A stretch of DNA of 64,000 nucleotides, taken from Alphaproteobacteria bacterium. GTDB lineage: Bacteria > Pseudomonadota > Alphaproteobacteria > ATCC43930 > CGMCC-115725. Shown piece after piece: positions 1 through 9,430 of the stretch. Where the stretch lies: positions 1 through 64,000 of the forward strand of contig JAJPHB010000162.1 in assembly GCA_021325525.1 (NCBI GenBank), in the 5' to 3' direction. Positions within the stretch are counted from its first letter, which is position 1. The number at the start of each line of letters is the position of its first letter. A model generated the notes under the pieces. The model did not search any database, was not told the DNA's origin, and saw only the letters and a list, made by a program, of their open reading frames with translations. The translations under genes were made by a program, and so were the position numbers.

Positions 1-543
1 GGTCTCGACCGGCGTAAAGCGGTCGGAGGCGCGCGCGAGGAGGGCGGCGAAATCCGCGGCTCGGCTCTCGCCGCCGCCGACGAGGAAGACATGGCGGAGA
101 TCGGGCAGGCGGTCGCGGATCGCCGCCACCTTCTCATAGCCCGTGCGATCGGTGACGAGCGCCCGGGCGCCGCTGTCGGCAAGGCGGTAAGCGAGCGCGT
201 CCTCGCCGAAAAGCGTGAAGAGCGGCACGGCGATGAGCCCCGCTTTGTAGGCGGCGACATGGGCGATCGCCGTCTCGGGCGCCTGCGGCAGCAGGATGCC
301 GATGCGCTCGCCGCGCGCGAGGCCGTGCGCTGCAAGAACATTGGCAAAGCGATTCGACTGCGCCTTGACGTCGTCGAAGCTGAAGCGCTGAACGGCGCCG
401 CTGTCGTCGAGGAAGACGAGAGCGAGACGCCCGTCGCCCGTCGCATGCCGGTCGCAGACATCGGCGCCGATATTGTAGCGCCGCGGCACCGCCCAGCGGA
501 ACCCGCCCGTCAGCGCCGCATAGCTTTGCGCCGGCTGCAACAT
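1..543 (-). CDS. Acyl-CoA synthetase / AMP-dependent ligase, N-terminal part (cut by left edge)
   Basis: The minus-strand frame opens with ATG at 543 and stays open to the window edge, giving 181 residues of the N-terminal half of an AMP-forming acyl-CoA ligase. Visible family features are a stretch like FSFDDVKAQSNRFANVL, then LARGERIGILLPQAPETAIA and AAYKAGLIAVPLFTLFGED, the usual first subdomain of ANL ligases. The ATP-binding P-loop and the catalytic C-terminal lid lie outside the window, so the acid substrate cannot be guessed. It diverges from the molybdopterin oxidoreductase at 793, and the gap carries a palindromic repeat pair. The family call is firm; the substrate is unknown. Confidence 0.85.
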   Translation of the reverse strand, partial: MLQPAQSYAALTGGFRWAVPRRYNIGADVCDRHATGDGRLALVFLDDSGAVQRFSFDDVKAQSNRFANVLAAHGLARGERIGILLPQAPETAIAHVAAYKAGLIAVPLFTLFGEDALAYRLADSGARALVTDRTGYEKVAAIRDRLPDLRHVFLVGGGESRAADFAALLARASDRFTPVET

Positions 544-561
544 GCGATGTCCTCCTCGCAT

Positions 562-697
562 CCCCTCTCCCCTCGGGGAGAGGGAGGAGCCCACGCGCAG
601 CGCGGGAGGGTGAGGGGGACGCGCCGCGCGTTCGTCGGAAGCCGCGCTCACGCCGCGGCTCCCCCTCACCTTGATCCTCTCCCCGCTGGGTAGAGGA
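562..697. repeat. Palindromic intergenic repeat pair (BIME-like), copy 1
   Basis: A perfect 10-bp stem CCCTCTCCCC (563-572) pairs with GGGGAGAGGG (575-584) across a 2-base loop and is followed by a GGGTGAGGGG tail near 610. A second, degenerate stem (676-696) lies in the opposite orientation, preceded by CCCCCTCACC. The whole forms an inward-facing pair. The same layout recurs near 8.2, 20.0 and 28.7 kb. It fills most of the 544-792 gap, in which I see no gene. Confidence 0.8.
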
Positions 698-792
698 AAT
701 CAATGGCGGTGACAGAACGGGCGAGGCGAATTTGCCGGCGGGGCCGGTGACGTTGTATCGTCGCCGGCGACCGCAGCAGCTCAAGGTGTGCC

Positions 793-2853
793 GTGCCGCT
801 CGACATTCTGCCTTCGGTTTGCCCGCATGATTGCCCCAGCACCTGCGCTCTCGAAGTGGAGCGCGTCGATGCGCGCACTATCGGCCGCATCCGCGGGGCC
901 CGCGACAACAGCTACACGGCGGGCGTCGTCTGCGCCAAGGTCGGACGCTATGCCGAACGGCAGCATCACCCCGATCGCCTCGCCGTGCCGCTCCGCCGCG
1001 TCGGCGAGAAGGGGACGGATCGGGCGGCCTATGAGGAAATCTCCTGGGATGCGGCGCTCGACGCCGTTGCAGAAGCGTTCCTTCGCGCGGCGCAGCGCTA
1101 CGGCAGCGAGACGGTCTGGCCCTATTATTACGCCGGCACCATGGGATTGGTGCAGCGCGACGGCATCAACCGCCTGCGCCATGCGATGCGCTACGCCCGG
1201 CAGATCTCGACGATCTGCGTCGCCTGCGCCGATGCCGGCTGGCTGGCCGGCGTCGGGGTCAAGCGCGGCGTCGACAGCCGCGAGATCGCCGAGTCCGACC
1301 TCGTCGTCATGTGGGGCGGCAATCCGGTCTCGACGCAAGTCAATGTGATGACGCACATCACCCGGGCGCGCAAGGAGCGCGGCGCGCCTTTCGTCGTCAT
1401 CGATCCCTACCGTACGCCCACGGCCGAGGTCGCCGACATCCACCTCGCCGTCCGGCCCGGCACCGACGGCGCGCTCGCCTGCGGCGTCATGCATGTCCTC
1501 TTCAAGGAAGGCTATGCCGACCGCGCCTATATGGCGAAATACACCGATGCGCCGGCGGCGCTGGAAGCGCATCTTAAAAGCCGCGATCCCGCCTGGGCCG
1601 CGCGCATCACCGGCTTGTCCGAGCAGGAGATCGTCGATTTCGCGCGGCTCTACGGCCGCACCAAGCGCAGCTTCCTGCGCATCGGCTACGGCTTCTCGCG
1701 CTCGCGCAATGGCAGCGCCCAGCTCTTCGCCGCGACCTGCCTGCCAGCGGTGACGGGCGCCTGGCAGTATCGCGGCGGCGGCGCCCTCTTCGCCGGCGCC
1801 GCCCTCTATCCGCTCGACCGCTCGCTCATCGAAGGGCTCGACGTGCTCGATCCGGCGACGCGCAGCCTCGACATGTCGCGCATCGGGCCGGTGCTGACCG
1901 GCGACAAGACCGATCTCGGCGACGGCCCGCCAGTGACGGCGATGCTGATCCAGAACACCAATCCCGCGGTCGTCGCGCCGGAATCGCTGAAGGTGCGGGC
2001 GGGCTTCCTGCGCCCCGACCTCTTCACCTGCGTCCACGAGCAGTTCTTCACCGAGACCGCCGCCTATGCCGATATCGTGCTGCCGGCGACGACCTTCCTC
2101 GAGCATGACGACATTTACACTTCGGGCGGGCACACCCACCTTCAGCTCGCCCGCAAGGTGGTCGAGCCCTATGCCGAGGCGCGACCCAACCACTTCGTCA
2201 TCTGCGAACTGGCGAAGCGCCTCGGCGCCCGGCATCCCGGCTTCGCCATGAGCGAGTGGGAGATCATCGAGAAGACGCTGGCGATGTCGGGATTACCGAG
2301 CCCCGACCAATTCGACGGCGGGCGCTGGCTCGACATGGCGCTGCCCTTCGAGACCGCGCATTTCCTTGACGGCTTCGGCCATGCCGACAAACGCTTCCAT
2401 TTCCGCGCGAACTGGCCGGCGGTCGGGCCCTTCCACGAGGGCCTTCCCGACCTGCCGGACCACGCCGAGGTGATCGACGTCGCAACGGCGGAGCACCCCT
2501 TCCGCATGGTGGTGCCGCCGGCGCGCTCCTTCCTCAACACGACCTTCAACAACACGCCGGGCGGCGTCGCCCGCGAGGGCCGGCCGGTCGTGCGCATCCA
2601 TCCCGACGATCTCGCCGCGCTCGGCGCCGGCGAGGGCGATCGCGTCCGCCTCGGCAATCGCCAGGGCAGCGTCGTCCTCCATGCGAAACGGGGCGAGGGG
2701 CAGCAGCGCGGCGTCCTCATCGTCGAAGGGATCTGGCCGAACCACGCCTTCGAGGAAGGAATGGGCATCAACGTCCTCACAAGCGCCGATCCCGGCCGCC
2801 CGAACCGCGGCGCCGTCTTCCACGACACGGCGGTGTGGCTGCGCAAGGCTTGA
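793..2853 (+). CDS. Molybdopterin-dependent oxidoreductase with N-terminal 4Fe-4S site
   Basis: This 686-residue protein belongs to the DMSO-reductase (BisC/formate dehydrogenase-like) superfamily. The N-terminus carries a 4Fe-4S motif with Cys10, Cys14, Cys18 and Cys47 (SVCPHDCPSTC, then GVVCAKV). The central molybdopterin oxidoreductase domain runs to about residue 550 and includes VVMWGGNPVSTQ and MLIQNTNPAVVAPE. A C-terminal dinucleotide-binding domain starts around FRMVVPPARSFLNTTFNN. There is no twin-arginine signal, so it is probably cytoplasmic. The start is GTG at 793. No electron-transfer partner subunit is adjacent, and the physiological substrate cannot be deduced. The family call is firm. 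Confidence 0.9.
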   Translation: MPLDILPSVCPHDCPSTCALEVERVDARTIGRIRGARDNSYTAGVVCAKVGRYAERQHHPDRLAVPLRRVGEKGTDRAAYEEISWDAALDAVAEAFLRAAQRYGSETVWPYYYAGTMGLVQRDGINRLRHAMRYARQISTICVACADAGWLAGVGVKRGVDSREIAESDLVVMWGGNPVSTQVNVMTHITRARKERGAPFVVIDPYRTPTAEVADIHLAVRPGTDGALACGVMHVLFKEGYADRAYMAKYTDAPAALEAHLKSRDPAWAARITGLSEQEIVDFARLYGRTKRSFLRIGYGFSRSRNGSAQLFAATCLPAVTGAWQYRGGGALFAGAALYPLDRSLIEGLDVLDPATRSLDMSRIGPVLTGDKTDLGDGPPVTAMLIQNTNPAVVAPESLKVRAGFLRPDLFTCVHEQFFTETAAYADIVLPATTFLEHDDIYTSGGHTHLQLARKVVEPYAEARPNHFVICELAKRLGARHPGFAMSEWEIIEKTLAMSGLPSPDQFDGGRWLDMALPFETAHFLDGFGHADKRFHFRANWPAVGPFHEGLPDLPDHAEVIDVATAEHPFRMVVPPARSFLNTTFNNTPGGVAREGRPVVRIHPDDLAALGAGEGDRVRLGNRQGSVVLHAKRGEGQQRGVLIVEGIWPNHAFEEGMGINVLTSADPGRPNRGAVFHDTAVWLRKA

Positions 2854-2919
2854 ATCCCATCCGGATGCGCCCAGACTCTGGGAGTGGGTCTCCGATACCG
2901 ACTGTCACGACTTCGGCGA

Positions 2920-3041
2920 TATCCTTCGACTGCGGGCTTCGCCTGCTGCTCAGGATGAGGGGATTTGTTCAAGCATTTGAACGCAACTGGAAAACTTACC
3001 TCATCCTGAGCGTAGGCCGCGAGGCCGAAGTCGAAGGATAA
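2920..3041. repeat. Second-type inverted intergenic repeat pair
   Basis: ATCCTTCGACT (from about 2920) reading into CTCAGGATGAGG (to about 2960) is repeated in reverse as CCTCATCCTGAG (from about 2999) reading into AGTCGAAGGAT (to about 3040). Together they form a long inverted repeat with a loop of about 40 bases. The pair fills most of the space between the molybdopterin oxidoreductase and the lhr gene. It differs in sequence from the CCCTCTCCCC family. A fold-back terminator role is possible but not shown. Confidence 0.7.
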
Positions 3042-3066
3042 GGTGCGAGATTCGGCCAGGATCCCC

Positions 3067-6000
3067 ATGACCACCCCCTCGCTCTTCCACCCCGCGGTCG
3101 CCGCCTGGTTTGATCGCAACTTCGCCGGCCCGACGCCGGCGCAGGCGGAGGCGTGGCCGGCGATCAAATCCGGCGAGCATGTGCTGATCGCGGCGCCGAC
3201 CGGCTCCGGCAAGACGCTCGCCGCCTTTCTCGCGGCCATCGACGGGCTGGTGCGCGAGGCGCTCGCCGGTACGCTCGGTGAGGAGACGCGGATCGTCTAT
3301 GTATCGCCGCTGAAGGCGCTCTCGAACGACATCCAGAAGAACCTCGAAGCCCCGCTCGCCGGCATCCGCGAGACGCTGCGTGCGCAGGGTCTGCCCGACA
3401 TCGCCATCCGGAGCTGGGTGCGCACCGGCGACACGCCGCCGGGCGAGCGCGACCGCATGCGCCGCTCGCCGCCGCATATCGTCGTCACGACACCGGAATC
3501 GCTCTACATCCTCCTCGGCTCGCAGTCGGGCCGCGCCATGCTGTCGACGACGCGGACGGTGATCGTCGACGAAATCCATGCGGTAGCGCCCAACAAGCGC
3601 GGCTCGCATCTCGCGCTCTCGCTGGAGCGTCTCGCCGCGCTCTGCCGCGGCCCGCTGCTGCGCATCGGCCTCTCGGCGACGCAGCGTCCGATCGAGGCCG
3701 TGGCCCGCTTTCTCGTCGGCCTCGATGAAAGCGGCCAACCCCGCCCGTGCCGCATCATCGACACCGGCCATGTCCGGGCGCGCGATCTTGCCGTCGCGGT
3801 GCCCGGCGCGCCGCTCGAAGCGGTCATGTCGGGCGATGTCTGGAAGGAGGTCTACGACCGCCTCGCCGCGCTCATCTCGGAGCATCGGACGACGCTCATC
3901 TTCGTCAACACCCGGCGCATGGTCGAGCGGGCGACGCGGGCGCTCTCGGAGCGGCTCGGCGAGCAGCAGGTCGCCGCCCATCACGGCAGCCTCGCCAAGG
4001 AGCAGCGCCTCGATTCCGAGCAGCGCCTCAAAGAAGGGCGGCTGCGCGCCCTCATCGCCACCGCCTCGCTTGAGCTCGGCATCGATATCGGCGATATCGA
4101 CCTCGTCTGCCAGCTCGGCTCGCCGCGCTCGATCGCCGCCTTCCTCCAGCGCGTCGGGCGCTCGGGGCACGCGGTCGGCGCCGTGCCCAAGGGCCGGCTC
4201 TTTCCGCTGTCGCGCGACGACCTCGTCGAATGCGCGGCGCTGCTCGACAGCGTCCAGCGCGGCGAGCTCGACCGCCTCGCCATTCCCGAGCGCGCGCTCG
4301 ATGTGCTGGCGCAGCAGATCGTCGCCGAGGTGGCGGCGCGCGAATGGAGCGAGGACGCGCTCTTCGCGCTGCTCCGCCGCACTTGGCCCTACCGTGACTT
4401 GCCGCGTGAGGATTTCGCGGCCGTCCTCACCATGCTGGCGGAAGGCTATGCGAGCCGGCGCGGCCGGCGCGGCGCGCTCATCCATCACGACGCCGTCAAT
4501 CATCTGCTGCGCGGCCGGCGTGGTGCGCGCCTCACGGCGCTCACCTCGGGCGGCACCATCCCCGACACCGCCGATTACCAGGTCCTGCTCGAGCCCGAGA
4601 ACCAGTTCATCGGCACGGTCAATGAGGATTTCGCCGTCGAGAGCCTCGCCGGCGACATCTTCCAGCTCGGCAACGCCGCCTACCGCATCCTCCGGACCGA
4701 GCGCGGCGTCGTCCGCGTCGAGGACGCGACGGGAATGCCGCCTACCATTCCCTTCTGGCTCGGCGAGGCGCCGGGTCGCAGCGACGAGCTCTCGCGCTCC
4801 GTCTCGCGGCTGCGCGCTGAGGCGGCTGTCTCGCTCCAGCGCGACCCCGGCGGCAGCGGCGTCGCGCGCGAGCTCGCCCGCACGGCCGGGCTCGACGAGG
4901 CGGCGGCGCGCCAGCTCGCGGAGTATCTCGCCTCGGGTCGGGCGGCGCTCGGCTGCCTGCCGACGCAGGAGACGATCGTCTTCGAGCGCTTCTTCGACGA
5001 GGCGGGCGGCATGCAGCTCGTCATCCACTCGCCCTATGGCAGCCGCATCAACCGGGCATGGGGATTGGCGCTCCGCAAGCGCTTCTGCCGCAAGTTCAAT
5101 TTCGAGCTGCAGGCGGCCGCGACCGAGGACAATATCGTGCTGTCGCTGACGACGGCGCACAGCTTCGATCTCGCCGAGGTCGCGCGCTACCTCCATGCGG
5201 CGAGCGTCCGCTCGCTCCTGACGCAGGCGCTGCTCGACGCGCCGATGTTCATCACGCGCTGGCGCTGGGTGGCGGGCGTGTCGCTGGCGCTGCCGCGCTT
5301 TCGCGGCGGCAAGAAGCTGCCGCCCCAGCTCGCCCGGATGAACGCCGAGGACCTCATCGCCGCGATTTTCCCCGACCAGATCGCCTGCGCCGAGAATCTC
5401 GTCGGTGAGCGCGAAATCCCGGACCATCCGCTCATTCGCCAGACCATCGCCGATTGCCTCGAAGAGGCGATGGACTGCGCCGGCCTCGAGCGCCTTCTCG
5501 CGCGTCTCGAAGCTGGCGAGATCAAGGTGGTGGCGCGCGATTTGACCGAGCCCTCGCCGCTTGCTCTCGAAGTCCTGTCGGCGCGTCCCTATGCCTATCT
5601 CGACGACGCGCCTCTCGAAGAGCGCCGGACGCAGGCGGTCATGAGCCGGCGCTGGCTGGCGCCGGAGGATGCGGCCGATCTCGGCCGCCTCGACGGCGAG
5701 GCGATCGCGCGGGTGCGCGCCGAAGCCTGGCCTGAGGCCGGCAATGCCGACGAACTCCACGACGCTCTGGTCTGGCTCGGCTTCATCGCCGCCGACGAGG
5801 CCGAGGCGCAGCCCGGCTGGAGCCTCTGGCTCGCCGCCCTCGCGCGCGACCGGCGCGCTGCCTTGCTAAGGCGCGCGGACGCCGCGATCTGGATCGCTGC
5901 CGAGCGCTTGCCGCTCTTCGAAGCGCTGTGGCCCGAGGCGAGGCTCGACCCGGCGATCGTCGCGCCGGACTCTCATCGCCGAGCGGAGCTCGCGCCGGAG

Positions 6001-7395
6001 GAGGCGCTGGCCGAGATCCTGCGCGGCCGACTCGAAGGGCTGGGGCCCGTCACCGCGACGGCGCTGGCGGCGCCGCTCGATCTCGCCGCGCGCGACCTCG
6101 CGGCGCCGCTCGCCGCTCTCGAAAGCGAGGGGTTCGCCATGCGCGGGCGCTTCACGCCGGGAGCGGCGGCGGAAGAGTGGTGCGACCGCCGGCTTCTCGC
6201 CCGCATTCATCGCTACACGGTGAAGCGCCTGCGCGCCGAGATCGAGCCGGTGGCGGCGCGCGACTTCCTGCGCTTCCTCCTCACTTGGCAGAAAGTCGAG
6301 GCGGAGAGCCGCATGAAGGGTCCGGACGCGCTCGAAGCCGTCATCGCTCAGCTCGAAGGCTTCGAGGCGCCAGCCGGCGCCTGGGAAAGCGAAATCCTGC
6401 CGGCGCGTCTCGCGGGCTACGAGCCGGCTTGGCTCGACGATCTCTGCCTTGCCGGGCGCGTCGTCTGGGCGCGGCTGAAGCCGCGCGAGCCGCGCCTCGC
6501 CGGCCCGCAGCGGAGCGCGGCGCCGGTCCGGACGACGCCGATCACCTTTCTCGCGCGGCGGCATGCGCCGCTCTGGGCGGCGCTCTCGCCCGCCCGAGAG
6601 GAGAGCGTGCCCAGTCCCCGTGCCCAGGCTGTCCTCGACTGCATCCGCGAGCAGGGCGCCCTGTTCTTTGACGAGATCGTCGACGGCGCCGGCCTGCTGC
6701 GGCCGCAGGTCTAGGAGGCCTTGGGCGAGCTCGTCGCTCTCGGCCTCGTCAATGCCGACAGCTTCGCCGGGCTGCGCGCGCTCCTCGTGCCGGCCGAGAA
6801 GCGCCGAACCCTGGCGCAGCGCCGCTCGCGCGCTCTCGGCTTCGGCATGGAGGATGCCGGACGATGGACGCTCGCGCGCCGCGCCCGCCAGCGCGGCCCG
6901 CTGCCGGGCGAGGCCGAGGCGACCGAGCATCTGGCGCGCTGCCTCTTGCGCCGTTACGGCGTCGTCTTCTGGCGCCTCCTCGAGCGTGAAGCCGGCTGGC
7001 TGCCGCCCTGGCGCGACTTGCTGCGCGTCTACCGGCGCCTTGAGGCGCGCGGCGATATTCGCGGCGGCCGCTTCGTCGCCGGTTTCTCCGGCGAGCAATT
7101 CGCCTTGCCGGAAGCGGTCGGGCTTCTGCGCGACGTCCGGCGCCGCCCCGAGGCGGGCGCGCTCCTCTCGCTCTCGGGGGCCGACCCGCTCAACCTCGTC
7201 GGCATTCTGACGCCGGGCCCGAAACTGGCGGCGCTGACGGGCAATCGTCTGCTCTTCCGCGACGGCCTGCCCCTCGCCCTGCTCTCCGGCGGCGAGGTGA
7301 AATTCCTGGAGAACGTGCCGGCTGCTGACGAATGGGCCGCGCGCAAGGCATTGCGGCGCGGCGCGGTGCCACGAGGGCTGGTCGGCATCGCCTGA
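3067..7395 (+). pseudogene. lhr: Lhr-family ATP-dependent DNA helicase, interrupted by an in-frame TAG
   Basis: The gene encodes a large Lhr-type superfamily 2 helicase, a DNA-repair helicase family. The N-terminal RecA domains show APTGSGKT (Walker A), VDEIHAV (DEAH-like box), SATQRP and [10 protein letters not shown]; winged-helix and Lhr C-terminal regions follow. ATG 3067 is used because the helicase homology begins there. The frame stops at TAG 6712-6714, just after GAGLLRPQV, and continues in the same frame with EALGELVALGLVNADSFAGL to a natural TGA at 7393-7395. Family members have a Glu at the stop position, so a single GAG-to-TAG change explains it. Without the stop the product is about 1,442 residues, normal for the family. 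The first 1,215 residues could still be made as a truncated helicase lacking the C-terminal domain. The cause may be mutation or sequencing error. Confidence 0.88.
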
Positions 7396-7423
7396 GGCGG
7401 GCGCGGTGCCCGTTGCTGCGGGT

Positions 7424-8092
7424 TCAGGCGGCGCGCAGCGGCACTTCGAGATAGCAGCCGAACTCGCTCACGAAGTCGACCGAGATGCAGGCATGGACGC
7501 GGCCCTGCTTGTCGTCGAAGGCGGCGTGCGCCGCGAGCGGGAACATCGGCTGATGCCAGACGCCGGGATCAATATGGATGCCGAAGGAGCCGTCGCAGTA
7601 GAAGGCGCGAAAATCCTCCGGCCGCACGTCGTCGCCGGGCTTCGCGAGAAGGGCGATGAAGGGGGCGCCGGCACGGGGGAAGAAGACTTGCCCGCCATCC
7701 GGGTGGTAGTTCGCCTCATGCGTGAAGAGGCGGTTCGTCTCGGCCGGCTGACGCGCTTCCGAAGCCGTTGCCGGATCGGCGAACCAGCCCGTGATGTAGC
7801 TGCGCCCGACGGCGTGGTTGACGGCGTGCTGGATCTCGCCGCGCCGCACCATCTCGAAGCTGTCGACGACGATCCCGCCTTCATTGCCGGTGCCGGGCAC
7901 GACGGGCCGCCAGCCCGGCTGCGGCCAGGTGACGATCGTGACCTCGGCGGCGGCGAAGCTCGCGACGATGCGGCCATAGCCGCGCAGCGTCTCGGCATCG
8001 GCGGCGACGAGCGGCACGGGAAGGGCGCGCGCCTCGCCGCGCGCGATCGACGGCATCGCGGCAAGGTCGAGCCCGGCGAAATTCGAGAACAT
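7424..8092 (-). CDS. Ureidoglycolate lyase family protein
   Basis: This 222-residue protein matches the ureidoglycolate lyase/hydrolase (AllA-type cupin) family. Diagnostic stretches are WPQPGWRPVVPGTGNEGG, ANYHPDGGQVFFPRAGAPF, LAKPGDDVRPEDFRAFY, IHIDPGVWHQPMFPLA and DKQGRVHACISVDFVSEFG, with conserved His residues suited to metal binding. Characterised members split ureidoglycolate to glyoxylate and urea. No other allantoin or purine genes lie nearby, so a related reaction in the divergent galD/galB operon is equally possible. The start is ATG at 8092. It converges on lhr (28 bases) and diverges from galD (about 210 bases). Confidence 0.8.
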   Translation of the reverse strand: MFSNFAGLDLAAMPSIARGEARALPVPLVAADAETLRGYGRIVASFAAAEVTIVTWPQPGWRPVVPGTGNEGGIVVDSFEMVRRGEIQHAVNHAVGRSYITGWFADPATASEARQPAETNRLFTHEANYHPDGGQVFFPRAGAPFIALLAKPGDDVRPEDFRAFYCDGSFGIHIDPGVWHQPMFPLAAHAAFDDKQGRVHACISVDFVSEFGCYLEVPLRAA

Positions 8093-8146
8093 GCGGCCTC
8101 TCCTCCTCGGCCCGCGATCATGCCCCCCGCCGCAGCGATCGCCAAG

Positions 8147-8230
8147 GCCCTCACCCCGGCCCGACCCTCTTCCGCAAGCCGAGATCTTTTCACAATCCTC
8201 TCCCCTCCGGGGAGAGGGCAGGGTGAGGGC
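8147..8230. repeat. Palindromic intergenic repeat pair, copy 2
   Basis: A stem CCTCTCCCC (8197-8205) pairs with GGGGAGAGG (8209-8217) and is followed by GCAGGGTGAGGGC. A degenerate partner lies at 8147-8178 in the opposite orientation (CCCTCACCCCGG, then CCCTCTTCCGC). It sits directly upstream of the galD promoter region and may insulate that operon from the divergent ureidoglycolate-lyase-like gene. Confidence 0.75.
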
Positions 8231-8242
8231 AATCCGGAAGAC

Positions 8243-8281
8243 TTGACGCGCGTCCGCAGACGATAAAACATACGTTTGTTT
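8243..8281 (+). promoter_or_regulatory. Candidate promoter with palindromic operator upstream of galD
   Basis: A TTGACG (8243-8248) could serve as a -35 box. Seventeen bases downstream begins AAACATACGTTTGTTT (8266-8281), a 16-bp palindrome with one mismatched pair that would cover the -10 region. Its size and ACATACGTTTGT-like core resemble operators of TetR-family repressors, and a TetR gene is the third gene of the operon. The binding is inferred. Confidence 0.5.
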
Positions 8282-8303
8282 CGATCGAGCGGAATGGTGT
8301 CCG

Positions 8304-9419
8304 ATGCAGACCCGCATTCCCTGCGTGCTGATGCGCGGCGGCACCTCCAAGGGGCCGTTCTTCCGGGCGGCGGATCTGCCGGCCGATCCCGCGCTCCGCG
8401 ACAAGGTGCTGCTCGCGGTGATGGGCTCGCCGGATCTGAGGCAGATCGACGGAATCGGCGGCGCCGATCCGCTGACGAGCAAGGTCGCCATCGTCTCGCC
8501 GGCGGCGAGCCCGGGCGCCGATATCGATTTCCTCTTCGCGCAGGTGCTGCTCGACGAGGCTCGCGTCGATACGACGCCCAATTGCGGCAATATGCTGGCG
8601 GGAGTCGGCCCCTTCGCAATCGAGTGCGGCATGGTGCCGGCGCGGCCGGGCGAGACCGTGCTCAAGATCCGGACGCTCAACACCGGGATGATCGCCGCGG
8701 CGACCGTGCAGACGCCGGATGGCGTCGTCACCTATGAAGGCGAGGCGCGGATCGACGGCGTGCCCGGCAGCGCCGCGCCGGTGGCGCTCGATTTCCTCGA
8801 TGTCGCGGGCTCGCTCTGCGGCGCGCTGCTGCCGACGGGCCGCGCCGTCGACGAGATCGCCGGTGTCGCGGTCACCTGCATCGACAACGGCATGCCGGTC
8901 GTCGTGCTGGAGGCGGCCGCGCTCGGCCGCACGGGCTACGAATCGCCGGCGCAGCTCAACGCGGATACGGAGCTGAAGAGCCGTCTCGAAGCGATCCGCC
9001 TTGCCGCGGGGCCGCTCATGAATCTCGGCGATGTCAGGAAAAAGGTCGTGCCGAAGATGTGCCTCGTCGCGCCCCCGCGCGCCGGCGGCAGCATCTCGAC
9101 GCGCACCTTCATCCCGCATCGCTGCCATGAGGCCGTGGGCGTCCTCGGCGCGCTCACGGTGGCTACTGCCTGCGCCTTGCCGCAATCGCCGGCGGCGCGC
9201 GTCGCCGTGCTGCCGCCGGGTCCCCGCAAGCGCATCTCGGTCGAGCATCCGAGCGGCGAGTTCTCGATCGACCTCGAGGCCGAGCTCGGGCCCGAGGGAC
9301 ATTTCACGCTGCGCCGCGCCGCCCTCCTGCGCACGGCGCGGCGGCTCTTCGAGGGCCATGTTCTCATTCCGGCGCGGATCTGGGAGGGCCGACGCGCGCT
9401 CCCGGCCGTAGCGCAATAG
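8304..9419 (+). CDS. galD: 4-oxalomesaconate tautomerase-like protein (PrpF family)
   Basis: This 371-residue protein of the PrpF/GalD isomerase family opens with the typical MQTRIPCVLMRGGTSKGPFF. It also has IDGIGGADPLTSKVA and DTTPNCGNMLAGVGPFA, where the Cys is a likely catalytic residue of this diaminopimelate-epimerase fold. In gallate catabolism GalD interconverts the keto and enol forms of 4-oxalomesaconate. The adjacent galB-like gene, 11 bases downstream, supports that role over a PrpF methylcitrate role, since no methylcitrate genes are present. The ring-cleavage dioxygenase and final aldolase are absent from the window. The start is ATG 8304. Confidence 0.8.
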   Translation: MQTRIPCVLMRGGTSKGPFFRAADLPADPALRDKVLLAVMGSPDLRQIDGIGGADPLTSKVAIVSPAASPGADIDFLFAQVLLDEARVDTTPNCGNMLAGVGPFAIECGMVPARPGETVLKIRTLNTGMIAAATVQTPDGVVTYEGEARIDGVPGSAAPVALDFLDVAGSLCGALLPTGRAVDEIAGVAVTCIDNGMPVVVLEAAALGRTGYESPAQLNADTELKSRLEAIRLAAGPLMNLGDVRKKVVPKMCLVAPPRAGGSISTRTFIPHRCHEAVGVLGALTVATACALPQSPAARVAVLPPGPRKRISVEHPSGEFSIDLEAELGPEGHFTLRRAALLRTARRLFEGHVLIPARIWEGRRALPAVAQ

Positions 9420-9430
9420 CGAGGAACCGC

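Noticed and set aside
544-792. A short gene in the first intergenic gap
   Set aside because: The sequence is a repeat pair; no frame has coding character.
781-2235. A 484-residue minus-strand frame over the molybdopterin oxidoreductase
   Set aside because: It is compositional shadow coding with no recognisable motif, and the plus-strand enzyme is certain.
3001-5760. A 919-residue minus-strand open frame opposite lhr
   Set aside because: It is the antisense shadow of a GC-rich gene: Arg/Ala/Gly-rich, no domain motifs, and the sense frame is a clear helicase.
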